A stretch of DNA of 64,000 nucleotides from Argyresthia goedartella (GCA_949825045.1 OX463822.1:31560703-31624702), one strand, 5' to 3'. Shown: positions 10,601-20,039, counted from the stretch's first letter. Made by a program: numbers and translations. Notes: generated by a model from the letters alone, not told the origin.

Positions 10601-11263
10601 AAGGTAAGAGATTCCTCCATTCGAATCCTCTCGGATAGCATGGCCGTCCTACAAGCCCTAAATAGCAACACTATTAACTCAGGGCTAATCTACGAGTGTC
10701 ACAAACGACTAATGGAGGTATGTCAACATAACCGCGTAATCCTTTAATGGATAAAAGGACACAGCGGATCAAGAGGTAACGATGCAGCGGATGAGTTGGC
10801 GCGTAAAGGATCTAGCTTGACAACGTATGGTCCCGAACCTATCATCCCTCTTCCCTTCAAGATGGTACGCTCATTTCTGAGAGAGTCGACCAGGAATGAT
10901 CATGCCACTCTTTGGACAAACCATGAGGAGTGCAGGCAGGCCAAGCTGGCCTTGCCGTCCCCTAGCGCTAGGCTGGCTAAGACCTTGCTTCAACTTAGTA
11001 GGCCGCGCATGCGACTGGTAACTGCAGCACTTACTGGCCATGGTTTCTTTAATAAACATATATATGTCCTAGGTGTTACCGACAGCCCCCTTTGCAGAGC
11101 CTGCTTGGAGGCAGAAGAAACGGCTGCTCACGTCCTCATGGAGTGCACAGGAGTAGCGGACTACAGGGCTAAACACCTCGGTCAATCGAGGGATCTTCCA
11201 GGGATAGTCGGTAACGTAAAGGGCCTACTGGCGTTCCTGGAGGAGTTGGGTTGGCTCGAATGA
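7637..11263 (+). pseudogene. LINE ORF2: endonuclease, reverse transcriptase, RNase H (two stops)
   Basis: The natural start is ATG 7637, inside the end of ORF1 in another frame. The single frame to 11263 would be 1,208 codons but holds TAG at 7754-7756 (in the endonuclease motif LI-stop-EPW, normally LIQEPW) and TAA at 10745-10747 (before WIKGHSG in RNase H). Domain order is APE endonuclease (GADSNAHHPLWG, SDHRWI), RT (GTFIDIEGAFDKT, CPQGGVLSPLLW, GYADDLVIL), RNase H (IFTDGSKTEAG, LSDSMAVLQAL, GHSGSRGNDAADELA), and a C-terminal zinc cluster (CRACLEAEETAAHVLMEC). APE + RT + RNase H places it in the I/LOA (Outcast-like) group. All catalytic motifs except the two stop positions look intact, so inactivation is fairly recent. 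The 3' UTR runs to about 11340. Confidence 0.85.
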
Positions 11264-11545
11264 TGTCGCATTCCCACCCACACGCAAAATAGGCGCTTTA
11301 GTCGTCGAGTTGCGGAAACCAGCCCGTCTTACAATTGACAAATTGACATTCCCTTGAAACATGCATCATTACTGCGTTTACTTCAAAATGATGTTCTTAA
11401 CACACCAGCTGTTCCTATCGTATTATCAGTCGCCAACCAACCTTGAAACTGTTATCAAATATGTACATATAAAAAAAAAAATGTTAACTCTCTATAATCA
11501 TTAAAAAATGCTCAGTCCCTTGAGTTACAAAGAGTTTACACTGTA

Positions 11546-11722
11546 TTTGTATTAGTTAAGCACAAGCAATTTTTAAAAGAGATCTAAAAATCAATCTGTG
11601 GGAGTTTCTACGCCCTTCTCCTCCCACAGTGGTCCAATGTAGAGAAGCAGCAAAAAATGATGTTTGCTAAGTATGTGTAAATATCTACTGTAATAAAGGA
11701 CTTTCACTATAGAAAAAATTAT
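11546..11722 (+). mobile_element. 3' tail of LINE family X (resumes after insertion)
   Basis: Continues the copy at 5785-6014. It runs from TTTGTATTAGTTAAGCACAA, through AATCAATCTGTGGGAGTTTC and CCCACAGTGGTCCAATGTAG, to TAATAAAGGACTTTCA. The same tail is at 59690-59870, where it ends in TTGACT repeats. The GTGGGAG...CTCCCAC segment can form a 3' hairpin. Confidence 0.8.
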
Positions 11723-11767
11723 GGTGAAAGTTATTGATTTGTAACAATTCAATGATGCTTAACTTAC

Positions 11768-12159
11768 ATGCTCAGGAGGAGTTTGTCAAATAAATAATTG
11801 CTGCCTTTTGAAGCAGGTTGTTCCTGTTGTGGAGACGAGTTTAACAGCTGGTCGAACAAATCTACACCTCTGTTCACATGGATGGACTTATCAGGGGTCA
11901 AGTATGTGGACCTGGACAAGGACTCACGCATCGGTGATTGAACCTCTTTTACTATTCTCCTTACATATTTCCTCTTGCGTACTCTGTTCGCAGCGCTGTT
12001 GTAGTGGTTTGAGGTGCACGACAATTCTCGTTTAGTTTGCTTGATATTTTGAATGTAAAAAGCGTCGAAAGCAGAGCTTTTATCGTCGAATGTAAATAGC
12101 ATGTCTCTAGGGTCTACGCCGCCGCCAGTCTCCTTTTTGGATTTGTATGTCCTTTGCAT
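11768..12159 (-). CDS. First coding exon of an unidentified host gene
   Basis: ATG at 12159 opens a 130-codon frame (MQRTYKSKKE...) that ends at a consensus splice donor: the coding bases AGCAT are followed on the minus strand by GTAAGTTAAG (11767 downwards). Composition is that of a real, mainly disordered nuclear-type protein: basic and serine-rich, with a cluster VRKRKYVRRIVKE and repeated short motifs LFDQLL and LFDKLL. It starts 373 bp from the Ashwin start in the opposite direction, consistent with a shared promoter. Further exons should lie to the left, but I cannot recognise them among the repeats. The N-terminal RTY and FDxLL motifs faintly recall WAPL-like cohesin regulators, but that is a guess. 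Confidence 0.6.
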
Positions 12160-12532
12160 CTTGTTAACACTTTTATACCACCTTATTTAGAGTAATTTCT
12201 ATGTGTACTCTTAGAGAAAATAATTATTTTTCGTGCAAACTCAAGCGGACAAAATGAAAACAAAATCAAACGTCAACGGAAAACAAACCCTTCAAGGTGT
12301 GTTCACAGTTATGCTTTTTCTTCTGTGGCAGAATTATTGATCGAATTTAAGAACTTACATAATCAAAGGTTAGTAGTCGTGCACAGTTCACTGTAACATG
12401 TTACATGAACGCAGCTATTATTGACAGTTGACAGAGTGACTGACAATTTTATTTTTGTTTTGAAAATGTCGAGGTTACTTTTCCCAGGTTTTATTCGAGT
12501 TTTTGTAATATCATGAGTGGATTAACATAGAA
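12160..12532. promoter_or_regulatory. Bidirectional promoter / 5' UTR region
   Basis: 373 bp between two divergent host start codons (12159 minus, 12533 plus). There is no obvious transposon in it. It must contain both 5' UTRs and start sites. No clear TATA box is well placed for either gene, as is common for housekeeping genes. Confidence 0.55.
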
Positions 12533-15500
12533 ATGGCCGTTTCCAGTGAAACCCTATTATACCCTGAACTTTTATCTAATGAACAATTGATAGCAATCAT
12601 TCAGGAGGTTCGTTTTAGTTCGTTTTTGATTCTGCTGTTGAGCTCCTCGTCTAAGATAAATAAAATCTATTATATTCTTTCCAGAGGCATCTTAAAATAC
12701 CTCACATCGTGAACGCTACCAGAGAGGAGTTACTCGGGGTATTTCATCAGTATTGTGTGCCTTTTGGTCAAAGAAAATACAGGGATTCTGGTAGAGGCAA
12801 AGTGCTCAATAAAAACCGTTATCCTGACGAAGTTACAAAGAATTGTATGGATGTTGATGCTGAGTATCGTAAAATGAACAGGAAACATTCGCACCCACAA
12901 GACACAGACCGGTTGAAGCCTCCGCCGGACCTGTTATCCGGTCATCTAAAGAGAATAAAAATAAATGTGGACAGTACCAAACAAATCTTCAATGAAGGGA
13001 TCAACAAACGGAAAATAACAATAAATCCTGTAAGTTTCATTTGGGTTGGGTGTTGATCACGGACACCTGATTTTAATTACTAGAGTTATTTAGGAGGATA
13101 GTTGACTATTCTTGGATGTTTTATCCTAGTCTTAATTGTCGGAAACCTGTTTTGGATTTATAATAACTACTAATAATAATAAAACAAAATATTATTTTGT
13201 ATGCCTGAAATGGAACGCAATTTTTACTCTTTACATAAGAATTTCATGATAGATGTCAAAAACGTATTGTAAAGTGGGCTGAAATGGAATAGTGGAATAA
13301 AATAGTGTACCTAGTATAGCAAACTTGGCTGTTTTATTTGACTGATTTTGAAATCTGAGTCAGGGCACCCCACTTACTAGGCAGTCTTGTGGCTACTATT
13401 AGGTTAGTGTTGGTACCAAACCAACACCTAGGCAGTCCTTCCTGGGCAGTCTTGTGGCTACTCCCTAGAGTGTTTTTATAAGTATCCGGAGCTAAGGCGA
13501 TTTCAAACATCAATACAAACAATGACTTTATGTAAAAAACCAATGGGAAAAAAACAACCTCAAATGTGATTTTTTTAAATTCATAAAAAAAGTCCCCTGG
13601 TTCCCGACAATTGAGACTTAAGGGGATGAATAGGAATCAATATTATTCTTATACTTGTGGGTGAAAAATGACCAACCAAAATAGCCGTGCTAATGATCAT
13701 GACCCTATTCCATTCATAAATTATATTATGGTGCTTTCCTTCTACTTGTTTCTCAAACTGGCTAGAGTAGGTTATTGTGGCTACTTTGCAATCGGGTTAT
13801 AAGTTTTTTTTTTTTTTTTTTACTATTTTTGTGCTAACGTGCAATCAGTGCGTACACTTTAAGCAGTTCTGGTGCATGATTAAGTGGCGTGCTAGGCAAT
13901 CCCTTCCACTGTCGGGTTGCCTAATAAGTGTGGGTTAGATGGCGTCCCATACATGCTTCCTCTTCAGCCGTCTTATAGTAGGGGGAGCGCCCAGTGCCGA
14001 AGCAAGCTCGTTTTGGTGGCGGTTAATCCTTCCCTCATAGGTTTTGGTCAGGTGGTTAACTTCTTCTTTGACAGTTGGCATCCGTAGGTACTTGTGTACT
14101 TCATCGTTTCTGGTGAACCATGGTGCGTTAACGATGCTTTTGAGGACATAGTTCTGATATCTTTGAAGTATTTCCACATTGGAGTGACTTGCTTTCCCCC
14201 ACAGCTGTATTCCATAGGTCCAGACTGGCTTCAGTATCGATTTGTAAATGAGCAATTTATTGTTAACTGACAGCCGAGACTGCCTATTCATGAGCCACTG
14301 GAGGGACCGACTTCTGTGGTTCAGCTCGTCTCTTTTCTTCTGGATGTGCTCTCGCCAGGTTTGTCGCCTGTCTAAGTGGAAACCTAGGTACTTTACAACT
14401 GTCTTATGTGGCAGAACATCTTCACCAAGTTTTACTGATGGGCAATCGCCTTTCCTCAATGTGAAGGTGATGTGATTTGATTTGATTGCACTGGCTTTTA
14501 TTCTCCACTTTTCCATCCAGCCATGCACTTTATCTAGATGCTTTTGCAGGGTTTTTGATGCTGTCTCTGGGTTTTTGCTAGAGGTCAACACAGCAGTGTC
14601 GTCTGCAAAAGTAGCTGTCATCACAGTTTTCGATTCTGGCACATCTGAGGTATAGATCAGGTATAAAGTAGGCCCCAGAACTGATCCTTGTGGTACTCCA
14701 GCTTTGATTTCCGAGAATGTCGATGTAGAATCATTGATTTTGACATAAAATATCCGACTTTCTATGTAGGACTTTAGAAGAAGATACATATTATGCGGTA
14801 GTAGGTTCTTCAGCTTGAATAGTAGTCCTTCATGCCAGACCTTATCAAACGCTTGCTGTACATCCAGAAATACTCCAGAACAGTATTCCTTTTCTTCCAG
14901 CGAAGTACGTATTTTTTCACACACTCTGTGTACCTGCTCTATTGTCGAGTGGTGACTTCTGAAGCCGAACTGGTGATCTGGAATAATTTTGTTGCTTTTC
15001 AGACAGTCGTTCAAACGGCGCGATATTATCTTCTCGAATACTTTGGACAGCACCGGCAGCAGGCTTATTGGTCTATAGGATGATACCATATGCTCTGGTT
15101 TTCCAGGTTTCGGAACCATTGTTATTTGGGAGACCTTCCATATTGCGGGATAGTGTGAAGTCCGTAGAATACCATTAAATAGTTGGTTAAGGAACATTAT
15201 GCACTTTTTTGGTATTTGTCGCAAAACTTCAGCTGTAATCAAATCAAATCCCGGCGCCTTTTTAAGTTCTAGTTTCAGTATTGTCTGACGAACTTCCTTG
15301 GGAGAACAGCAGCGTAGTGGTGGGCTGAGTTGTAGGTCACTTTCGAGAATGGATCTAATTTCTTCGTCTATCCTGTCACTCTCTGCACTGGTGTTTGGTG
15401 TGAACACGTCGCTTAAAAAGACTCTGTACGCCTCGGCTCTCTCCTCGTCTGTTTTTGCCCATGTCCCATCATCTCTTTTTAGCGGGTACTGTGCTAGCTG

Positions 15501-18500
15501 TGGTTTCTGACTGGACTTAATGGCTTTCCACAGGGAATGTTCATAATTTGCTTTGGGGCTTAGCGACTCTAATTGTTGTTGCACTGTGTCGTTTTCGATT
15601 TCTGCTAGAAATAATTTCAGATCTGCAGCTGCTTTGTTGAAAGCCTTCTTGTCTAGCGGGTGTCGGGAAGAGTGCCATATTCTTCTAAGTTGCCTTTTTT
15701 CCATTACTCTGCGTCTGACTTCCTGGGGGAGGTTGCGGTTGGTCTTACAAAATTTTCTTTCCAGTGGTGTACTAAGCCAGGCTGCAGTTTGTAATAGGTT
15801 TGTGATGTAGACAGTGGCCGATTCAACATCATCTTCAGTTTTTAGGGGAACTTTCAGAGTAATGTTTTCCTCTAAGTACTGCCGAAATTTATCCCAGTCA
15901 GTATTTTTGTTGTATAGGAAGGGATTTTCTGGTCTATCAATCAATGTGGTGCTGATGGTGGCAATGACTGGTGTATGGTCTGAGGATGAATCGAGACAGC
16001 TTTCCACCTTCAAATAGTAAGACTGTATTCCCTTGTAGATGAAGAAATCCAGTAAATCAGGCAACTTGTTGGGATCTGTAGGCCAATAAGTCGGTTGACA
16101 TGTGGTAAGGACATCAAGGTTGTTTTTGTCAACACTTTTCTTAAGGTTGCTTCCTCGAGTTACTGTCAATCGGGAGCCCCATACAGTGTTTTTCGCATTC
16201 CAATCACCTCCAGTGATGAATCTGTTTCCCAGGGTCTTGAAGTAAGCCGTAAAAACTTCATCATCAATTTCAGCTATTCTTTTCTTTTTTGGCGGGCAGT
16301 ATATGGATGATAGGGTCAGAGAGCCATGTTTGTCATGGACCAAAATTGTTGTTGCCTGTATTTGAACAGTCCGAAATGCAGGTAGTTGTTGGTGTTTCAG
16401 GTTATTCTTGATAAGGATCGCGCTTCCCGCGTGAGAGGTATTATCAGGGTGGTGAGTTGTATATGTGCAGTATCCTTTCAGCCTGAAGTCAACGTTGTCT
16501 GTGAGGTGGGTTTCTGTTACCAGTAATATGTCCAGGTTGTGTAGTTTTATTAGGCTGTTTACTTCGTGTTTCTTCATAAGCAGCCCATTCACGTTCCACG
16601 TGGCAATGCGTAAGGACGCCATTAGTGTACAAGTTTGTTGATGACTGAAGTGAGGAGCCCCATCAGGGTACCCATTTGATCAAGCAGGCGATCCAGCTTT
16701 TCGGCTTGTTTTAAAAGGAGGTTTTCTAGGTTGTCAGATATGTTGCTATGAGTATGACCTGACACCACTTGTGTTTTTGTGTGTTGTACCTTTATTTTGT
16801 TCTTCATTTTGGTTCGGAGGGCATTCATAATTCTGGGGTCTCATTCTGGTTATGCGTGGTCTCATTTCAAGTTTCCGCTGCTGTATTTCTAGGAAAACTT
16901 TGCAGCCCTTGTAATTTGCAGGGTGGTCTTCCAAACACAAGGCACATTTGGCTGGGGAATCTCTGTTCTTTTTTGGGCACTCAGTGGTGTTATGACTTTC
17001 TGCACATTTTACACACCTATAAGGCCTCATACAGTTGTTCCGTGTGTGTCCATACTGCTGGCACCTTTTGCATTGATGAATGACTTTCTTCCGTTTCGGA
17101 TCTTCAATAACAATTGAGGTGTGGTAAATGTACTTAAGCTCCTTAACATTCTTGTTGTTTGGTCCAGGCTCCAAGTTAACAAACCATGTAGATAAGGGGG
17201 TTTTGGTGGCTCCATGTCTGGCATTTATAATTTCCCCTTTGATATTGTTTCCAGTGCTCTCAATCGCTTCTTTGATCGCTTCTGTTGGTGTAGATGAATG
17301 CAGGTTTCTAATAACAATTCTGTAGGGTCTTTCATCTTTGCAAGTAAATGTATGCCTAATGATATTTTTTTCCCGGACTAATTTAATTAGGGTTTTGTAC
17401 GCCTCAATGTTACTGCATGTTACTCTTAATTGATTCTTTGTCACAATTTTGTAAGAATACAGAGACTTCTCCAGGGTTTTCCCGATTAGCTCGTTTAATT
17501 TGGTTATGTCCTGTATGCCGTAGAGCATAATTGGTGGAGGTTTTCTAATACTGTCCTTCGTCGTTCCAGGAGCAGGTGTTTCATTTTGAATTGGCAAAGT
17601 AGAGTAGCTGTTGTGAGTTGGTATCAGTTTTTCGGGGGACGGGGACGGGCTTTGGTTGGCTCGGAACCGTTTGTTTCGCTTTTTGTTTTGGGAAAGAATT
17701 GGCACAGTTTGCCAATCGATTTCACTATCAATTGTTTGATTTTTTGGATCCAGGTTTACTTTATTGGAATTTTGGCCAATGTTGAATGTAGGTTTAGAAG
17801 TGTTTGATCCAGTTCCATTGTTGTTTTGACCAAGATCCTGGTTAGGCATTTTTGTTGGGGTTCGCTTCATGGTAGAAATTATTTATTTGTTATGGCAACA
17901 CTATGTAAGACGTCAAACGTCATTTTTACGCAACTCGAGAAATACAAAAAATTTGTGAGGTAGATAAATATTTGAAATGGCGAAGACTGGAAATTCCAAT
18001 CTTTTGACACTATTTCACGCGTTATTCGAATGTCTTCCGCGGAAATAACGATCATACAGGTTTTCTAAGAGTTTGAGTCCACTTTGACACTATTTTTAGA
18101 CACAATATCACTGTAAAACCACAAAACTGAATAAATATTGAGGAGCAAGCGGTTGCTCCAATGACAGTTGACAGCCGAAAAAAAAAAAAAAATTATAAGG
18201 GTTATAAGTAAGGTTAGAATGTTGAAGAAGCTAAACTGCAGCGGATCTGAGTGAAGCGTATGCAATCAAAAATGACTGGCTAGAGTTGGTTATAGTGGGT
18301 ACTTTTCAATCGAGTTATAGGTTAATCATTTACATTTACATTCAGGCACATACATTGCTTCTGGCCCGACACCAAGATATCCTGTTTGTGGGAACTAGAA
18401 ACAGTGATGTCACTCACATATAAACACCCAAGACCTGTTTTTTTTGTATATTTACCCCCAGCCGGGGATAGAACCTGGAACCTCTTGCATGGTAGGCAGA

Positions 18501-18946
18501 GGTCTGCTGCGCCACAGAGGTCTTCACAAGATAGGTTAGAACATTAAAGAAGCTAAACCGGAGTGGAGTGGAGCAGAGCAAAGCAAAGCGTATGCGAACA
18601 AAAACGACTGGTTAGAGTAGGTTATTGTGGCCACCAGGGAGACAGGGGGTCCCCCCACCCGTCGAATTGTAAATAAAAACAACATTTATGTAAATATAAC
18701 CTCATATTTTAACAAAACTAAACAATTTATGTGTCAATAAGTATACATTTCCTCACAAAAAATACTAACAGCCCACCTCTATCCCCCCAAATTAAGGGGG
18801 AATGTTTCTAAATTTTTACCATTGTTTTGTTCTGAGTGTCGATAAATTAATATAATTTACAATTGTTTGTTGTTGCAATACAGAACATCATACCTGAAGG
18901 AAGTCCTCCAGTGAAGAAGGATCGGAAACCAATCACTTGGCCATGA
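12533..18946 (+). CDS. Ashwin: Ashwin homologue (tRNA-splicing ligase complex subunit), three exons
   Basis: Exons: 12533-12607, 12685-13029 and 18884-18946, all joined in phase 0, giving 160 residues. Exon 1 starts at ATG 12533 and ends before GTTCGT. Intron 1 is 77 bp and ends TTCTTTCCAG. Exon 2 ends CCT before GTAAGT. Exon 3 follows TTGCAATACAG and ends CCATGA. Recognition rests on family hallmarks: an N-terminal LLYPELLSNEQLI block, the central DRLKPPP motif, and the C-terminal ITWP ending. Vertebrate Ashwin is longer (about 230 residues), so the variable middle is shorter here. Ashwin (C2orf49) is known as a component of the RTCB-DDX1-FAM98 tRNA ligase complex. AATAAA lies at 18992. Intron 2 (5,854 bp) hosts an antisense Jockey-type LINE. 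Confidence 0.85.
13935..16622 (-). CDS. Jockey-type LINE ORF2: endonuclease-reverse transcriptase
   Basis: 895 residues, uninterrupted. ATG at 16622 shares its A with the ORF1 stop codon (TAATG arrangement). The APE-type endonuclease is N-terminal (IATWNVNGLL, VTETHL, GGDWNAKNTVWGS, SSDHTPVIATI; about residues 5-220). RT follows (APGFDLITAEVL, YRPISLLPVLSKVFEK, GVFLDVQQAFDKVWHEGL, GVPQGSVLGPTLYLIYTSD, FADDTAVL; about 440-720) and there is no RNase H, as in Jockey proper. The protein nicks the target and copies the element RNA. It may still be functional in itself, although ORF1 is damaged. Confidence 0.9.
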   Translation of the reverse strand: MASLRIATWNVNGLLMKKHEVNSLIKLHNLDILLVTETHLTDNVDFRLKGYCTYTTHHPDNTSHAGSAILIKNNLKHQQLPAFRTVQIQATTILVHDKHGSLTLSSIYCPPKKKRIAEIDDEVFTAYFKTLGNRFITGGDWNAKNTVWGSRLTVTRGSNLKKSVDKNNLDVLTTCQPTYWPTDPNKLPDLLDFFIYKGIQSYYLKVESCLDSSSDHTPVIATISTTLIDRPENPFLYNKNTDWDKFRQYLEENITLKVPLKTEDDVESATVYITNLLQTAAWLSTPLERKFCKTNRNLPQEVRRRVMEKRQLRRIWHSSRHPLDKKAFNKAAADLKLFLAEIENDTVQQQLESLSPKANYEHSLWKAIKSSQKPQLAQYPLKRDDGTWAKTDEERAEAYRVFLSDVFTPNTSAESDRIDEEIRSILESDLQLSPPLRCCSPKEVRQTILKLELKKAPGFDLITAEVLRQIPKKCIMFLNQLFNGILRTSHYPAIWKVSQITMVPKPGKPEHMVSSYRPISLLPVLSKVFEKIISRRLNDCLKSNKIIPDHQFGFRSHHSTIEQVHRVCEKIRTSLEEKEYCSGVFLDVQQAFDKVWHEGLLFKLKNLLPHNMYLLLKSYIESRIFYVKINDSTSTFSEIKAGVPQGSVLGPTLYLIYTSDVPESKTVMTATFADDTAVLTSSKNPETASKTLQKHLDKVHGWMEKWRIKASAIKSNHITFTLRKGDCPSVKLGEDVLPHKTVVKYLGFHLDRRQTWREHIQKKRDELNHRSRSLQWLMNRQSRLSVNNKLLIYKSILKPVWTYGIQLWGKASHSNVEILQRYQNYVLKSIVNAPWFTRNDEVHKYLRMPTVKEEVNHLTKTYEGRINRHQNELASALGAPPTIRRLKRKHVWDAI
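16622..17870 (-). pseudogene. Jockey-type LINE ORF1 (gag-like, CCHC knuckles), frameshifted
   Basis: ATG 17870 opens a 374-residue frame with a basic/polar N-terminus, an RNA-binding-like domain (YRIVIRNLHSSTPTEAI) and three zinc knuckles starting at CKRCQQYGHTRNNC, CVKCAESHNTTEC and CALCLEDHPANYKGC. The true C-terminus (SDNLENLLLKQAEKLDRLL..., ending INKLVH) is in another frame at 16622-16828. A single-base indel near 16800-16830 therefore separates it from the main frame, which ends early at 16746. The protein normally packages the element RNA. Confidence 0.85.
18199..18650 (+). repeat. Tandem host repeat segments flanking the LINE and a SINE
   Basis: A unit with GGTTAGAATGTTGAAGAAGC, AGCGTATGC and GACTGGCTAGAGTTGGTTAT occurs at 18211-18322 and again, diverged, at 18533-18635. 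Its terminal part (CTGGCTAGAGTAGGTTATTG, ATCGGGTTATAAG) also lies left of the Jockey element at 13757-13803. The LINE thus inserted into a pre-existing low-copy tandem array. Confidence 0.6.
18328..18532 (-). mobile_element. tRNA-derived SINE (minus orientation)
   Basis: At the right end the complement of a tRNA-like head is seen (CCGGGGATAGAACCTGGAACC, a B-box-like inverted GGTTC region, then CATGGTAGGCAGAGG). The body (CAGGCACATACATTG, CGACACCAAGATATCCTG) recurs at 20045-20130 and, diverged, at 55060-55290. Confidence 0.65.
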
Positions 18947-18991
18947 ACAAATTATTTTTAAAACTTACAAGTATTTTTATAACATTATTTT

Positions 18992-18997
18992 AATAAA
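18992..18997 (+). terminator. Poly(A) signal of the Ashwin gene
   Basis: AATAAA 46 bp after the stop codon, in AT-rich sequence. Confidence 0.7.
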
Positions 18998-19077
18998 TAT
19001 CAGTGGTTAAATAAGAGTATAGGAAGAAAGTGATTAAAAATAACACATAAATAATATAATATTAATATAAATAAAAA

Positions 19078-19362
19078 AAGAGCTCCTTGGTCTAATGGGT
19101 TTCATGCTTGCTTCTCACACAGGAGAAGCAGGTTCGATTCTTGACCATGTACCAATGAGATAATTTATTTATCTTAAGTATATTGTACGGACGTTCTAAC
19201 GGTCATGGAAAACATCGTGAGGAAGCCTTCATACTCCAAAGCTGCGGCGATGGGCTAGCCCCTTGTCACGCAAAATGGAGTATTGAATAACTGGCTCAAA
19301 GTGGGCACGATTGTGCCTCTGCCACCCCGTGTGGGAAAAGGCGTGACACTATGTTATGTATT
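19078..19362 (+). mobile_element. tRNA-derived SINE, copy 1
   Basis: Starts GAGCTCCTTGGTCTAATGGG (A-box-like) and carries the B-box-like GGTTCGATTC at 19131-19140. The body has TACGGACGTTCTAACGGTC and AACATCGTGAGGAAG, and ends GGCGTGACACTATGTTATGT. A second copy of the same family follows directly. Confidence 0.8.
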
Positions 19363-19590
19363 ATTAATATAAATGAGCTCCGTGGTCTAATGAGATTCAC
19401 GCTGCTTCTAACACAGGAGATGCAGGTTCGATTCCTGACCATGTACCAATGAGATAATTAATTTATCTTAAGTACATTATACGGACGTTCTAACGGTGAC
19501 GGAAAACATCGTGAGGAAACCTTCATAGCTGCGGCGATGGACTAGCCCCCAATAATGAATATTAATAACTGTCTCAAAGTGGGCATAATA

Positions 19591-19970
19591 CGGCATTTGA
19601 CAAGGTAGTCCAATAAATCTAGAAACGTGTCTCAAGCTGCAGCTATTTCAACAAAAACGTTTGACAATATCAGTATTGTATATTTCCAGCAGTAGTATTT
19701 TATAAACTCAATTTTGTGATAAAAAGACAGCATTTGACTATGACGTCACATGCTAGTGATTCATAGAACTCGTGAACAAAATTACCGTTTTGACAGTTAC
19801 TAAAAAGTATCTATTTTGACTAGCAGTAGTATTTTATAAACTCAATTTTGTGATAAAAAGACAGCATTTGACTATGACGTCACATGCTAGTGATTCATAG
19901 AACTCGTGAACAAAATTACCGTTTTGACAGTTACTAAAAAGTATCTATTTTGACTAGCAGTCAAATTCCG
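19591..19970. mobile_element. Small TIR element (MITE, 380 bp) in the SINE
   Basis: The ends CGGCATTTGAC and GTCAAATTCCG are inverted (one mismatch) and flanked by TA at 19589-19590 and 19971-19972. It encodes nothing. Half of it is a perfect 134-bp tandem duplication. TA duplication suggests Tc1/mariner-superfamily mobilisation. Confidence 0.75.
19688..19955. repeat. Perfect 134-bp tandem duplication
   Basis: Two copies (19688-19821 and 19822-19955) starting AGCAGTAGTATTTTATAAAC appear identical base for base and include TGACTATGACGTCACATGCT. A stub of a third start follows (AGCAG at 19956). Confidence 0.85.
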
Positions 19971-20039
19971 TATTGTGCCTCTGTCACCCCGTATCCAAAA
20001 AGGCGTGACGCTATGTTATCTGTCATGTTAATAATATAT

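Larger units (their letters stand above)
6015..11543. mobile_element. pogo/Tigger-like TIR element carrying a nested LINE
   Basis: The left end CAGTGTTAACTCTTTATAAC (6015-6034) is inverted at the right end (11524-11543, differing at 2 of 20 positions). TA lies on both sides (6013-6014 and 11544-11545). CAGTG ends with a TA duplication fit Tc1/mariner-superfamily elements, and the GTTATAA/TTAACTC style resembles pogo/Tigger. Only about 230 bp on the left and 200 bp on the right belong to it. The rest is the LINE at about 6240-11340. No transposase is seen. Confidence 0.75.
13804..18198 (-). mobile_element. Jockey-type LINE, near full length, in Ashwin intron 2
   Basis: Flanked by the 10-bp direct repeat GGGTTATAAG (13794-13803 and 18199-18208), read as a target-site duplication. 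The 3' end is a poly(A) tail (T-run at 13804-13822 on the plus strand). Beyond ORF1 about 330 bp of 5' UTR remain, so the copy is close to full length (about 4.4 kb). It lies antisense to the host gene. ORF1 is frameshifted near its end and ORF2 is open throughout. Confidence 0.85.
19372..20035 (+). mobile_element. tRNA-derived SINE, copy 2, split by a MITE
   Basis: Same family as the copy at 19078. The head and body run 19372-19590 (GAGCTCCGTGGTCTAATGAG ... CAAAGTGGGCATAA). The tail resumes at 19971 (TATTGTGCCTCTGTCACCCCG) and ends GGCGTGACGCTATGTTATCTG. The break coincides with a TA-flanked element. Confidence 0.8.
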
